Below, piece by piece: positions 44,100 to 52,868 of a stretch of 64,000 nt of DNA. Source of the stretch: Rothia endophytica (GTDB taxonomy: Bacteria; Actinomycetota; Actinomycetes; Actinomycetales; Micrococcaceae); the NCBI RefSeq assembly GCF_928381505.1, contig NZ_CAKMSJ010000010.1:34666-98665 (forward strand). Reading direction: 5' to 3'. Position numbers and translations under genes: made by a program. The first letter of the stretch is position 1, and each line of letters begins with the position of its first letter. The notes beneath the pieces were generated by a model, which was not told the origin of the DNA, did no database searches, and saw nothing but the letters and a program-made list of their open reading frames with translations.

Positions 44100-45095
44100 C
44101 TAAGCGCGGGGGTGGGAACGTGAATAGGTTTGAGCCAGGCGCTCCACCGAAACGTGAGTATAAACCTGCGTGGTAGCCAGAGAGCTATGCCCCAGAAGCT
44201 CTTGTACGGCTCGGATGTCTGCCCCGCCATCGACCATGTGGGTGGCAGCGGTGTGTCTGAAGACATGGGCGCCGGTAGCCTGTGTGTCATCTAGGGTATG
44301 CAGCAAGCTGGTGAGGTCTTCTCGAATTTGCCGTGGGTTGGCTCGGTTACCTCTTGCCCCGATGAAGAGGGCAAGCTGGGGTGACGCTGGGGCTTGAGGT
44401 AACCATTGCGGCCGCCCCTTTTGTACCCAAGTGTTGAGGGCTGCGAGCGCCGGTGGCCCAAAGGGTACAACGCGCTCCTTATTGCCTTTACCGATAACCC
44501 TCAGGGTGCGGTTGGTGCGGTCCACGCTGGTGAGGTTTAAGTTGGTGAGCTCTGATATGCGGATGCCGGTGGCATAGAGAATTTCAACCACGGCATTCAG
44601 ACGCAGGAGGCGGGGGTTAGCCGGTTCTTGATCTAGCGCTGTTTCAAGGGTGGTTGTCAGAGTCTTGAGGTGGTCTTTGCTGAGGATTTGCGGCAGTTTT
44701 GATGTTTTCTTGGGTGTACTGAGGTTCCGGGCTGGGTTAACCTGCACCAGTTCCTCTTCCTCAGCCCAGGTGAAGAAACGACGCAGGGTGGAGGTCTTAC
44801 GGGCCAGTGAAGCTCGTGCTTGTCTGGAGTTGAGCGTTGCTAGCCACCCTCTAATCATGGTGAGGTCAAGGTGACTGAGGTGAGTGGTTCCGTGCCGCAG
44901 GGCGTAGGCAAAAAAGTCTGAAAGATCTGAGATGTAGGCTTTGATGGTCTCGGGTGAACGGTGGAGCTCGTAGGTCAGGTAGCGTTCGTAGGCTTCTAGG
45001 GCACGGGTAAATTCACGGTCGGTATCGAGGGTTCCTGCCCCAATTTTAAGGGTGGTGGGTAGTTCAGCGGCACTGTTAGCTGAGGTGTTTTCCAC
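44100..45095 (-). CDS. xerC: Tyrosine recombinase XerC
   Basis: From GTG 45095 (AAGGAAG upstream) the product is 331 residues; the in-frame ATG at 45155 is a possible alternative. It has the SAM-like N-terminal domain (FTRALEAYERYLTYELHRSP) and catalytic residues R in LYATGIRISELTNL, K in GKGNKERVVPFG, HxxR in HVFRHTAATHM, H in LLGHSSLATTQ and nucleophile Y in VYTHVS. It resolves chromosome dimers at dif with XerD. It is transcribed with the dprA group, 113 bp after dprA. Confidence 0.93.
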   Translation of the reverse strand: MENTSANSAAELPTTLKIGAGTLDTDREFTRALEAYERYLTYELHRSPETIKAYISDLSDFFAYALRHGTTHLSHLDLTMIRGWLATLNSRQARASLARKTSTLRRFFTWAEEEELVQVNPARNLSTPKKTSKLPQILSKDHLKTLTTTLETALDQEPANPRLLRLNAVVEILYATGIRISELTNLNLTSVDRTNRTLRVIGKGNKERVVPFGPPALAALNTWVQKGRPQWLPQAPASPQLALFIGARGNRANPRQIREDLTSLLHTLDDTQATGAHVFRHTAATHMVDGGADIRAVQELLGHSSLATTQVYTHVSVERLAQTYSRSHPRA

Positions 45096-45208
45096 GCAAA
45101 ACTTCCTTCCCTGCTCTCTCGTTTGCCCGGCCCTTTTACTCCGAGCGTTTTCCATTCTACTCTGGGCGAGGAAACCTAGCCGGGCCTGTAGGAGAGAGCA
45201 GGGTTCTG

Positions 45209-46477
45209 TCAGTTCTCTTTCTTTTTACGCCAGCCAGAACCGTTAGTTTCAGCAAGCTCCAGAATCTTAAGCTGAGATAAACTGAGCAGTAGCTCTCTCA
45301 GGGGAAGACCGCAGATAGCGTTGATTGTGTCAGCTGGAGCATAGCGGTGCACCGGTAAGGCATCCCAGACTCGGCGCTGTAGGTCGCTGAGGCTGTCCGT
45401 CAGTTGTTGAGAAGCACCGGCTGAGCCGAATAAACTTGCCTCTGGTTCTTCAGTCAATAGAAGTTCTCCGCTTTCGATCTGCCGAGCATCGGTGAGGAGG
45501 TGGGCCAGACCGTCCCTAATCAAACGGTGGCAGCCCTCTGAACTGGGTGAGAAGATAGGGCCGGGCACCGCGTAGACCGGCCGGCCCAGTTCAAGAGCAT
45601 GGTTGGCCGTGTTGAGTGCCCCGCTGCGCCAGCGTGCCTCGACCACAACGGTGGCTGAGGATATAGCTGCGATGAGTCGATTACGCTGCAAGAAACGATA
45701 GCGGGTGGGTGATTGGCCCAGGGGAACCTCGCTGAGAATCAAACCGCTCTGCAGAATGCCCTCAAGGAGTTTCTGATTCTGCCGTGGGTAGAAACGGTCG
45801 ACTCCGCAGGCCATGAATGCCACTGTAGGTAGGCGGGCAGTTGAGACAGCTAAAGCAGTGCGGTGAGCGGCAGCATCTACTCCAAAGGCACCCCCAGAAA
45901 TAATCGTGCTACCTGCTGTCGCTAGGTCACCGGCAAGGTGAGAAGTAGCTGAGATGCCGTAGGAAGTGAGGTCGCGTGACCCTACGACAGCCACACTCTG
46001 GTCTATTCTCAGTGCACTGAGAAGACGGCGGTCTCCCCTGCCCCAGAGACCGTAAGGAGCCTTTTCTGCCAGGTCGTTCAAGGCGGTGGGCCAGTCCTGG
46101 TCCTCAGGCACACACAACCAGGCGGAACAAGCAGCAGCAAAACGGGCATCCTGCTCAGCTGTTATTCCCTGGCGGCGCGTCGTCCAGCGCTCTAATCGGT
46201 GTTGCACCGCCTCATACAGCCCCTGCATTACCGTCTGCGGCAGGTCACTACCAGCTTCAAAGAACTTATTCATATCAGAGACTGTGAGTTCACGCCTGCC
46301 CGTCAAGTAGTCCGCAGTAGCAATCGGCCCGCAGAGCTGGATAAGAGCTGTGACGTAAGCATCCTCTGGGTCAGCTATACGCATGATCTCACTGCGTGCC
46401 CGGCGCACAGTCTCCAACTGTTCTTGCTCAATCTGCTCTTGCTCCAGCTTCTGGGGTTCAGTTTCATATACGGTCAT
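45209..46477 (-). CDS. dprA: DNA-processing protein DprA
   Basis: The 422-residue protein has the Rossmann-like DprA/Smf core: VAVVGSRDLTSYGISATSHL, ISGGAFGVDAAAHRTAL, MACGVDRFYPRQN and VYAVPGPIFSPSSEG. An extra N-terminal helical domain and a C-terminal winged-helix-like segment (DTINAICGLPLRELLLSLSQ) flank it. It loads RecA onto incoming single-stranded DNA during transformation. Its start overlaps the yifB stop by 4 bp, so the two are translationally coupled. Confidence 0.95.
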   Translation of the reverse strand: MTVYETEPQKLEQEQIEQEQLETVRRARSEIMRIADPEDAYVTALIQLCGPIATADYLTGRRELTVSDMNKFFEAGSDLPQTVMQGLYEAVQHRLERWTTRRQGITAEQDARFAAACSAWLCVPEDQDWPTALNDLAEKAPYGLWGRGDRRLLSALRIDQSVAVVGSRDLTSYGISATSHLAGDLATAGSTIISGGAFGVDAAAHRTALAVSTARLPTVAFMACGVDRFYPRQNQKLLEGILQSGLILSEVPLGQSPTRYRFLQRNRLIAAISSATVVVEARWRSGALNTANHALELGRPVYAVPGPIFSPSSEGCHRLIRDGLAHLLTDARQIESGELLLTEEPEASLFGSAGASQQLTDSLSDLQRRVWDALPVHRYAPADTINAICGLPLRELLLSLSQLKILELAETNGSGWRKKKEN

Positions 46478-48027
46478 TGGTGTTCCAGTCTTTCTTTGCC
46501 AAGGTCTCTGAAGTAGAGCGCAAGGTCAATATGGTCTTTAGTTGGGTTAGAGACCCCGTCTAAATCAGCCAGGGTCCAGGCCGTACGAAGCACCCGGTCA
46601 AAACCACGGGCAGTCAGACTCCCCCGGTCGATTGCAGAACTCAACTCCCCCGTCAGGCGCGCATCTAACCTGAGCGGCCCCCGCAGAATCTTGCCGTTGG
46701 TATCAGCATTGGTTAGCAAACCGAAGGCACGCAGCCGCTCAGCCTGTGCCAAACGGGCGGCAGTCACTCGCTGGCGAATAGACTCAGAAGATTCATTTGA
46801 CCCGGCACCGGCCAACTCAGCAGCCGTCACCTTGGGCACCGTTAGCTGCAGATCAATACGGTCTAGTAAGGGGCCAGAGAGTCTGCCAAAGTAGGAGCGG
46901 CGCTCGCGGCTGGTGCAGGTGCAGTCCAGCCCCCTACCCACGTTCATACCGCAGGGGCAGGGGTTTGACGCCATCACCAGCTGGAACCGCGCAGGATAGG
47001 TCGCCGATGCTACCGCCCGATCAATCACCACCTGCCCACTCTCAAGAGGCTGACGGAGCGAGTCCAGAACCTGACGCCTAAACTCTGGTGCCTCATCTAA
47101 AAATAAGACCCCACGATGTGCTTTTGAAACACTGCCCGGGCGAGGTATCCCCGAACCACCGCCCAGAATAGCCGGGGAGCTTGCTGTGTGATGGGGTGCC
47201 TCAAAGGGAGGGGTACGAATCAGCTCTCTGCGGGGCGACCCGGTGGAACACAGGGAGTGAATAGCGGTAACCTGCATTGCCGCCTCATCATCGAGCTGGG
47301 GCAAAATACTGGTCAGCCGTTCTGCCAGCATCGTTTTCCCTGATCCCGGTGGGCCATTGAAGAGAATGTGGTGCCCGCCAGCTGCCGCAATTTCAAGGGC
47401 TAGGCGCCCCTCGCTCTGCCCGGCTATGTCAGCCATATCAGGGCTCAAGGTCTGTTCAGGAGTATCCCTTTGGGGAGCTGCGCTGTGGGACCGGGCAGGA
47501 TGACGCAGTTTGCCTGTTTCTTTGGCTCCGAGTGCCGTAAATACCTCGGCCAGACAACCAAAGCTAGAGACCTCTGCCCCCATGACCAGCGCAGCTTCTT
47601 CTGCGTTATCAGCCGGAACAACCACCCGGTGGTGGCCGGCGTCCACCGCTGCCTTCACCGCGGGCAGTACCCCAGGTATTGCTCTCAAGCTACCGTCAAG
47701 GCCCACCTCGCCTAAGAAGACGGTAGAACCTGAGGACTCCAATTCCCCTTCAGCTTGCAGGGCTGCTACCACCATTGCAAGGTCAAAACCTGAACCACGC
47801 TTAGGCAGAGTAGCCGGGGTGAGGTTGATGGTTAGCTTGCGCTGCGGCAGGGGCAACCCCGTATTTTTAGCTGCCGACCTAACCCGGTCTTTTGACTCGC
47901 TGAGTGCAGTATCAGGCAGTCCCAACAAAACAAACCCGGGAAGGGCAGCTGAGATATCAGCTTCAACCTCTACGAGGTGACCGGTAATACCCACCAGCGC
48001 TACAGAATAGGTACGCGCAAAACCCAT
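46474..48027 (-). CDS. comM: YifB/ComM-family Mg-chelatase-like AAA ATPase
   Basis: From ATG 48027 the product is 517 residues, starting MGFARTYSVALVGITGHLVE. The N-terminal Lon-like domain (VFLGEVGLDGSLRAIPGVLP) is followed by an AAA+ domain with Walker A FNGPPGSGKTMLAERL and Walker B GVLFLDEAPEF, and the four-Cys-like NPCPCGMN with CTC region. ComM is a helicase that aids branch migration in transformation. Its ATG overlaps the yraN stop (TGATG). Confidence 0.95.
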   Translation of the reverse strand: MGFARTYSVALVGITGHLVEVEADISAALPGFVLLGLPDTALSESKDRVRSAAKNTGLPLPQRKLTINLTPATLPKRGSGFDLAMVVAALQAEGELESSGSTVFLGEVGLDGSLRAIPGVLPAVKAAVDAGHHRVVVPADNAEEAALVMGAEVSSFGCLAEVFTALGAKETGKLRHPARSHSAAPQRDTPEQTLSPDMADIAGQSEGRLALEIAAAGGHHILFNGPPGSGKTMLAERLTSILPQLDDEAAMQVTAIHSLCSTGSPRRELIRTPPFEAPHHTASSPAILGGGSGIPRPGSVSKAHRGVLFLDEAPEFRRQVLDSLRQPLESGQVVIDRAVASATYPARFQLVMASNPCPCGMNVGRGLDCTCTSRERRSYFGRLSGPLLDRIDLQLTVPKVTAAELAGAGSNESSESIRQRVTAARLAQAERLRAFGLLTNADTNGKILRGPLRLDARLTGELSSAIDRGSLTARGFDRVLRTAWTLADLDGVSNPTKDHIDLALYFRDLGKERLEHQ

Positions 48028-48428
48028 CAAGCAACCCCCGTCAGATGTTCGAAAGTGAAGTGCTGGGGCTTGCCACAAATAGAGACTGCATCGATACGCA
48101 TAGATCTGTAATCCTGGGTTTCGTGACTTCTAGACCAGGCATAGGCCAGCGCTCTCAATTTCTGGGACTTATCCCTTGAAATAGCTTCTAACGGGTGCCC
48201 GAAAAGCTCACTTGACCGGGTTTTAACCTCAACAAATACCAGGTTCATCTCCGGGTCGATCATGACCAGGTCTATTTCGCCACGAATCGGTTCGCTGCCC
48301 GGCTCTGTACGTGGGCGCCAGTTACGCTCTAGCAACGAATAGCTATTACAACGCAAAATGGTGAGTGCGATATCTTCGCCCCACCGCCCTACCTGGATAG
48401 GTGTAGTGGCGGCCAGCGTCCTGCTCAT
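48027..48428 (-). CDS. yraN: YraN family (UPF0102) putative endonuclease-like protein
   Basis: From ATG 48428 the product is 133 residues; a GTG at 48464 is also possible. GRWGEDIALTILRCNSYSLL, GEIDLVMIDPEMNLVFVEVK and TRSSELFG give the PD-(D/E)XK nuclease-like core (Glu, Asp, Glu-x-Lys). The family is always near comM and dprA in actinobacteria. Its biochemical role is unproven. It overlaps comM by one base and heads the unit. Confidence 0.93.
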   Translation of the reverse strand: MSRTLAATTPIQVGRWGEDIALTILRCNSYSLLERNWRPRTEPGSEPIRGEIDLVMIDPEMNLVFVEVKTRSSELFGHPLEAISRDKSQKLRALAYAWSRSHETQDYRSMRIDAVSICGKPQHFTFEHLTGVA

Positions 48429-48661
48429 GTCGGTCTCATTTCTGTGACTCGGTTCTTTGAGCACTACCCTGCCAGCTACCCATCACCGAGGACAGGAGGA
48501 TGTGAGGCTGTGGAGAGACAGGTTAGGGTCCGCTTCAGGTGACAGCTGGGTCAGCGGGCCCTAGCTCTAAGCAGAACGGTGAAGCAAGGAACCATAATGA
48601 CAGCCCTCCACACACTTATCACCAGGGCTGCTTCACGACAGGCGCCCTGCCAGAAGGCAAG

Positions 48662-48693
48662 CGTCCGCCTCACCGCACAGGGTGAGACGGACG
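48662..48693 (-). terminator. Hairpin after DUF2469 gene
   Basis: CGTCCG-C-CTCACC / GGTGAG-A-CGGACG stem (one mismatch), 20 bp past the stop, with only a short pyrimidine tail. It probably separates the rplS-lepB-rnhB unit from yraN. Confidence 0.65.
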
Positions 48694-48713
48694 TATTGTC
48701 ATTCATATCAGAC

Positions 48714-49049
48714 TTAGGCTTCCGGTGGCTGAAGCCCATCCATCGGGGGCATCATCAATTCCTCGCCAGGTGTACGCTCTTCGATATTAACGTCCCGCAC
48801 AGAATAAACCCGCACATTTTTTACAAAGCGGGAGGACCGAAAAATATCCCACACCCAAACATCCTGCATCTCAATTTCAAAGAAGACAGTGCCTTCCTTG
48901 AGGTGCGGAGTCACCTGCACCGAGTTAGCCAGGTAAAAACGTCGCTCGGTTTCAACGATATAGGTAAAAAGCCCTGATACATTTTTGTACTCTTCGTAGA
49001 GTGCTAGTTGGGCATCAGATTCAAAGTTCTCTAGATTCTCGCTACTCAC
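48714..49049 (-). CDS. DUF2469 family protein
   Basis: From GTG 49049, two bases after the rnhB stop, the product is 111 residues: LENFESDAQLALYEEYKNVS, FTYIVETERRFYLANSVQV and QDVWVWDIFRSSRFVKNV. These identify DUF2469, an actinobacterial family located between rnhB and yraN in most genera. Small, acidic, soluble. Function unknown. Confidence 0.92.
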   Translation of the reverse strand: MSSENLENFESDAQLALYEEYKNVSGLFTYIVETERRFYLANSVQVTPHLKEGTVFFEIEMQDVWVWDIFRSSRFVKNVRVYSVRDVNIEERTPGEELMMPPMDGLQPPEA

Positions 49050-49051
49050 GG

Positions 49052-49819
49052 TTACCGGCTTTCTCGTGCTAGGTAGGCTTTCTGGAGCTGTTCAGCGCTG
49101 GCAGGTAAAGCCCAGGAAAGTCTGTGGTGGAGGCTGGGGCCTGACTCGGTGATGGCTGCCCGATGGGAGGCTGATCCGTAGCCCTTATTCGTAGCCCACC
49201 CGTAGTTGGGGTAATCAGCGTCAAGTTCTTTCATCAGCTCATCACGCTCGACCTTTGCCACAACAGATGCAGCAGCAATAGAAGCGCAACGGTAGTCACC
49301 CTTAATTTCCATCTGCACAGCGCCACTCCAGCATGCAAAAGGAACGCCGGCTGCTGACCATGCTTCAGCTGCTAAATCCCTATAGAGGGCGGTTGCAGGG
49401 TCGAGCTCTGCAAAGAGGTCAGCTTGAGCCGGCGTCAGCCAATCATGCTTTCCATCGAGTAGGACGGCGTCAGGATAGGCCCCGCGGGCTGCCACCTGAG
49501 CCAGGGCCCGCTGACCTGCCAAGCGCAGGGCCACGGTAATACCCAATGCATCAATTTCAGCAGGGCTAGCATGCCCCACAGCGCTGGTGCACCACTGCTC
49601 GATTAAAGGCACCATAGCGCAACGTTTTTTCTCGGTCAGAGCCTTAGAATCAATCAGACCTTCAATGCTCAGACTGGTATCAGCGTCAATCACCGCGACA
49701 CCCACGCTGACCGGCCCGGCGATAGGGCCGCGGCCCACCTCGTCCATACCGGCAATCAGGCCCATACCGCGTTCGAATAGTTCTGCCTCAACGCTGAGAT
49801 CAGCAGCAGCCACTGGCAT
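49052..49819 (-). CDS. rnhB: Ribonuclease HII
   Basis: The 255-residue enzyme has GLIAGMDEVGRGPIAGPVSV with catalytic Asp-Glu, the second Asp in DAVLLDGKHDW, and the AAASVVAKVERDELM region with the final Asp. It cuts RNA at DNA-RNA junctions and removes misincorporated ribonucleotides. It lies 5 bp after the second lepB gene. Confidence 0.96.
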   Translation of the reverse strand: MPVAAADLSVEAELFERGMGLIAGMDEVGRGPIAGPVSVGVAVIDADTSLSIEGLIDSKALTEKKRCAMVPLIEQWCTSAVGHASPAEIDALGITVALRLAGQRALAQVAARGAYPDAVLLDGKHDWLTPAQADLFAELDPATALYRDLAAEAWSAAGVPFACWSGAVQMEIKGDYRCASIAAASVVAKVERDELMKELDADYPNYGWATNKGYGSASHRAAITESGPSLHHRLSWALPASAEQLQKAYLARESR

Positions 49820-49824
49820 TTCTG

Positions 49825-50565
49825 CTACTCGCCTTCGGGGACGTCAGCGAAAACTTCCGGTGCACCACCGGTGAAGGTAAAGTGCTGCAGCGGCCACGCG
49901 ACTACGAACACTTCACCTTCAACGTCTGCCTCGTTGATAAATTCAGTGCGCGTTTCGATATGATAGCGGGAATCTGCTGAGTTACTGCGATTATCGCCCA
50001 TCACGAAGTAGGAGTTCTGAGGAACAATCACGTCAAAGGGAATGTCCGTGGGGCTCACGCCGTCCTTAACGTAGGTCTCGTTCAGAGTTACCCCGTTAAT
50101 GCTGATGCTGCCATCTTCATGACCTACAACGTGGTCACCGCCTACACCAATAACACGTTTCACGAGGTAGTTCGATGAGCTATCTGGCATGATGCCCACA
50201 AAAGAAAGTGCATTACGCACCGGATTACTACCCGTTGTGGGTGGCATCCAGTTCTGGGTGTCCTTAAAGACCACCACATCGCCCCGGTCTGCATCGCTAA
50301 AGAGAGAACCGGCAACGTTGACGAACACACGGTCATTAATCTGAAGCGTATCTTCCATCGATGATGAGGGGATGTAGAAGCCTCGCAAGATGAAGGTCTT
50401 GAGCAGGTAGGCAATGACCAAGGCATAAAGAATAATCAGACCGTACTCTTTGAGTACGCTGTTTTCGCGGCGCCGCTTGCCACCGCGCGGGGTATCGGCT
50501 GTTTTCTCGTCAGCTTCTGAAGATACCTCTTCAAATGCCTGGCTATCATTGTGAGCCTTATCCAT
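49825..50565 (-). CDS. lepB: Signal peptidase I (second of tandem pair)
   Basis: From ATG 50565 (AAGGGTGG upstream) the product is 246 residues with a charged N-terminal tail of about 45 residues, one membrane helix (YGLIILYALVIAYLLKTFIL) and the S26 catalytic core: Ser in IPSSSMEDTLQINDRVFVNV and Lys in YLVKRVIGVGGDHV, then the GDNRSNSADSR box. It cleaves signal peptides at the outer face of the membrane. The C-terminus is acidic. It lies 63 bp after the first copy. Confidence 0.93.
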   Translation of the reverse strand: MDKAHNDSQAFEEVSSEADEKTADTPRGGKRRRENSVLKEYGLIILYALVIAYLLKTFILRGFYIPSSSMEDTLQINDRVFVNVAGSLFSDADRGDVVVFKDTQNWMPPTTGSNPVRNALSFVGIMPDSSSNYLVKRVIGVGGDHVVGHEDGSISINGVTLNETYVKDGVSPTDIPFDVIVPQNSYFVMGDNRSNSADSRYHIETRTEFINEADVEGEVFVVAWPLQHFTFTGGAPEVFADVPEGE

Positions 50566-50628
50566 TGCGCCCACCCTTCTTCTTGGAGTTCTATCGGTTA
50601 GTTTACTTCGCTGAGCCGGTGGGCAGGA

Positions 50629-51285
50629 TCATTCAGGTGGGGAACCCCACCGCTGTGCGGGCCAGGCGACGAAGGCAGGGTGACCAATCACGGTATCAAC
50701 CTTTATCATGCCGCCGCCGGGCGCTCCCATCAAAGCCCTGGAGTCCATTGATCCCGAACGGTGGTCCCCCATCACCCACATGCGACCCTCAGGAATCTTC
50801 ACAGAAAACTCCACGTCACTAGCATCGTCACCGGGGTAAAGATAAGGTTCATCGACAGGCTGCTCGTTGACGGTCAGAGCTCCGCCGGATGAGCAGCATT
50901 CCACCGTATCGCCAGCAACACCGATGACACGCTTAATGTAGACAGTGTCGCTACCTACCAGCCCCAACCACTGACCAGCAGCTTTGACAGGATTTTTCGC
51001 CCAGGGGCTACCCGAAACATAGGGAGAAAAAGAGCCCGTTCCATCAAACACCACGATATCGCCCCGCTGCACTTCAGCCTCCAGCTTGGAAACAATAATT
51101 CGGTCCCCTGGCTCAAAAGTAGGCTCCATCGAGGACGACGGAATAAAGAACACATCAAACAGGAAAGTTCTAATCAGTAACAGGGCAACAAAAGCAAGGG
51201 CCGCAGCAAGAGCAAGAAGGCGCCAGCCCCGCAAACGGGGTTGACGCCTTGTCTCACTGGAATCGGCAATCAGGCCAGTTTCCAT
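50629..51285 (-). CDS. lepB: Signal peptidase I (first of tandem pair)
   Basis: The 218-residue protein has one N-terminal membrane helix (LLALAAALAFVALLLIRTFL) and the catalytic core with Ser in IPSSSMEPTFEPGDRIIVSK, Lys in VYIKRVIGVAGDTVECC and the GDHRSGSMDSRA box. It follows rplS by 24 bp. It is shorter than the second copy and diverged from it, so the two may divide substrates. A rplS-lepB-lepB-rnhB order is common in Micrococcaceae and relatives. Confidence 0.93.
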   Translation of the reverse strand: METGLIADSSETRRQPRLRGWRLLALAAALAFVALLLIRTFLFDVFFIPSSSMEPTFEPGDRIIVSKLEAEVQRGDIVVFDGTGSFSPYVSGSPWAKNPVKAAGQWLGLVGSDTVYIKRVIGVAGDTVECCSSGGALTVNEQPVDEPYLYPGDDASDVEFSVKIPEGRMWVMGDHRSGSMDSRALMGAPGGGMIKVDTVIGHPAFVAWPAQRWGSPPE

Positions 51286-51309
51286 AAAACGGTGTGAAAC
51301 CTAAAAGAT

Positions 51310-51657
51310 TTAGGATTCGCGCTTTTCGCGGATACGTGCAGCCTTGCCGCGACGATCACGCATGTAGTAGAGCTTCGCACGGCGAACGTCGCCACGTGAA
51401 ACAAGCTCAATCTTCTCGATCACGGGTGAGTGAACGGGGAAGGTACGCTCAACACCAACGCCGAAGGAAACCTTGCGGACGGTGAAAGTTTCGCGAACGC
51501 CGCCACCCTGGCGACCAACAACGAAGCCCTTGAAGACCTGGACACGGCTGCGGTTACCTTCAACAATGTTCACGTGAACGTTGAGGGTGTCGCCGGGACC
51601 GAAGTCGGGGACGTCATTGCGAAGTGACTTGTTATCAATGAAGTCAAGAGTCTGCAT
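51310..51657 (-). CDS. rplS: 50S ribosomal protein L19
   Basis: From ATG 51657 (GGAGA upstream) the product is 115 residues: [40 protein letters not shown] and [20 protein letters not shown], all standard L19. It sits at the 30S-50S interface. A long leader of about 200 nt precedes it, with a strong hairpin and a probable promoter, so it is not simply the tail of the trmD transcript. Confidence 0.98.
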   Translation of the reverse strand: MQTLDFIDNKSLRNDVPDFGPGDTLNVHVNIVEGNRSRVQVFKGFVVGRQGGGVRETFTVRKVSFGVGVERTFPVHSPVIEKIELVSRGDVRRAKLYYMRDRRGKAARIREKRES

Positions 51658-51708
51658 TGAGATTCTCCATAAATATCTCTGCCGCAGGTCAAACATATTC
51701 GGTGTACT

Positions 51709-51755
51709 TCACGAGCAGTGTCTAAGGGCTTACGCCAGACTGATGCTGTTCGTGA
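51709..51755 (-). other. Hairpin in the rplS leader
   Basis: Arms TCACGAGCAGTGTCT (51709-51723) and AGACTGATGCTGTTCGTGA (51737-51755) pair over about 14 bp with a small bulge, roughly 50 nt before the L19 start. A second small hairpin CCCCTG-CGG-CAGGGG is at 51821-51835. It could be a ribosomal-protein control element. Confidence 0.5.
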
Positions 51756-51861
51756 GAATTCTGTGTCACCGTCTACCGTGGGCGATAGCCGGTGGTTCAT
51801 GCTGTTAGCGGTCGCTCATCCCCCTGCGGCAGGGGCGTGCCCAGCGTGAACACAAGAAAAA

Positions 51862-51890
51862 ATTATCCCACATTTAGCTGTCCATGACCA
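51862..51890 (-). promoter_or_regulatory. Probable rplS promoter
   Basis: On the minus strand TGGTCA (51885-51890) and GATAAT (51862-51867) are spaced by 17 bp, four of six and five of six matches to the sigma-70-type consensus. Transcription would start near 51855, giving a leader of about 200 nt. Confidence 0.5.
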
Positions 51891-51943
51891 GGGGTAGCGA
51901 CCAGCTGCGTTCAGCTATTTGTGTGAGCTTCAACGCGCATTTC

Positions 51944-52057
51944 TGTGCTCCAGTGAAGCATTCAAAGCCAACTGGCTCGGGGCTGGCGTGAATTGCGACG
52001 AGCGCCCAGCGCGAGGAGCAAGAGGGTCAGCTGGCGCGAATGCTTCGCACGAGCACA
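51944..52057. repeat. Long inverted repeat between trmD and rplS
   Basis: Arms TGTGCTCCAGTGAAGCATTC (51944-51963) and its partner at 52038-52057 pair over 7 + 9 bp around a 4-nt internal mismatch, enclosing 74 nt that also contain GCTGG/CCAGC-type pairs. It lies 14 bp past the trmD stop. There is no U-run on either side, so it is not a standard terminator. It may be an mRNA 3'-end structure or a repeat element. Confidence 0.5.
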
Positions 52058-52070
52058 GTGAGTGCCCCCT

Positions 52071-52862
52071 CTAAAAGCTCTCCCTAGCAGCTTCAGCCGC
52101 CTTCTTGGCGGTGTGGAGTTCTTGAACTTTCTTGCGGTCCTTCTTATCCCAGTTCTCTGGCGGGTAGGCCTTGAACATGTCTGGGCGGCGGTCAAAGGTC
52201 CGCTCAATCTGCTGGTCACGGCGCCAGCGAGCAATAGCCCCGTGGTTACCAGAGAGTAGGACGTCGGGCACCTGGTGCCCCCGCCAGTCGGCAGGCTTGG
52301 TGTAGACCGGGTATTCCAGCAGGCCACCGGTGTGAGACTCTTCTTCTAGGGATTCAGGGTTGCCCATAGCACCGGGAATCAGGCGGGTGATGGCCTCAAT
52401 CATGACCATAACCGCTACTTCGCCGCCGTAGAGCACGTAGTCACCGATGGATACCGGCAGCACCCTGAAACGTGTTTCTGCCCAATCCAGAACACGTTCG
52501 TCAATACCCTCGTAACGCGCCGGAGCAAAAACAATGTGCTCTTCATCAGCGAGGTCGTAGGCTAACTGCTGGTTGAAGACCTGGCCAGCCGGTGACGGGA
52601 CGATCAGCAGGGGCAGCTGCTCCTGAGCTGGGGTAGCTTCTAACGCCTGCTCCAAGGCAAGCCCCCAGGGCTCGGCTTTCATGACCATACCTGCTCCCCC
52701 GCCGTAGGGGGTGTCATCCACGGTTTTATGGCGGTCGAAGGCAAAGTCGCGCAGGTTAGTGATGTTGAGGCTCACCTTGCCGGTTTCTTTGGCTTTGCCC
52801 ATGAGGGAAAGCTCGAGCGGAGCCAGATACTCGGGGAAGATTGTGATGACGTCGTAGCGCAT
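52071..52862 (-). CDS. trmD: tRNA (guanine37-N1)-methyltransferase
   Basis: The 263-residue SPOUT enzyme starts [20 protein letters not shown]. The knot region holds [20 protein letters not shown] as [20 protein letters not shown], and the active-site stretch is [14 protein letters not shown]-terminal [20 protein letters not shown] binds the anticodon stem. It methylates G37 to prevent frameshifts. It follows rimM by 6 bp. Confidence 0.97.
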   Translation of the reverse strand: MRYDVITIFPEYLAPLELSLMGKAKETGKVSLNITNLRDFAFDRHKTVDDTPYGGGAGMVMKAEPWGLALEQALEATPAQEQLPLLIVPSPAGQVFNQQLAYDLADEEHIVFAPARYEGIDERVLDWAETRFRVLPVSIGDYVLYGGEVAVMVMIEAITRLIPGAMGNPESLEEESHTGGLLEYPVYTKPADWRGHQVPDVLLSGNHGAIARWRRDQQIERTFDRRPDMFKAYPPENWDKKDRKKVQELHTAKKAAEAARESF

Positions 52863-52868
52863 CTGTCT

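Noticed and set aside
44100..45095. XerC-like recombinase as integrase of a mobile element
   Set aside because: It sits in the conserved dprA-xerC neighbourhood, has XerC length and motifs, and no attachment sites or element genes flank it.
48579..48977. Plus-strand open frame opposite the DUF2469 gene
   Set aside because: It overlaps a well-supported family gene on the other strand and shows no motif.
52062..52327. Frames at the 3' end of trmD extending into the spacer
   Set aside because: They are shadows of trmD; the spacer beyond contains inverted repeats rather than coding sequence.
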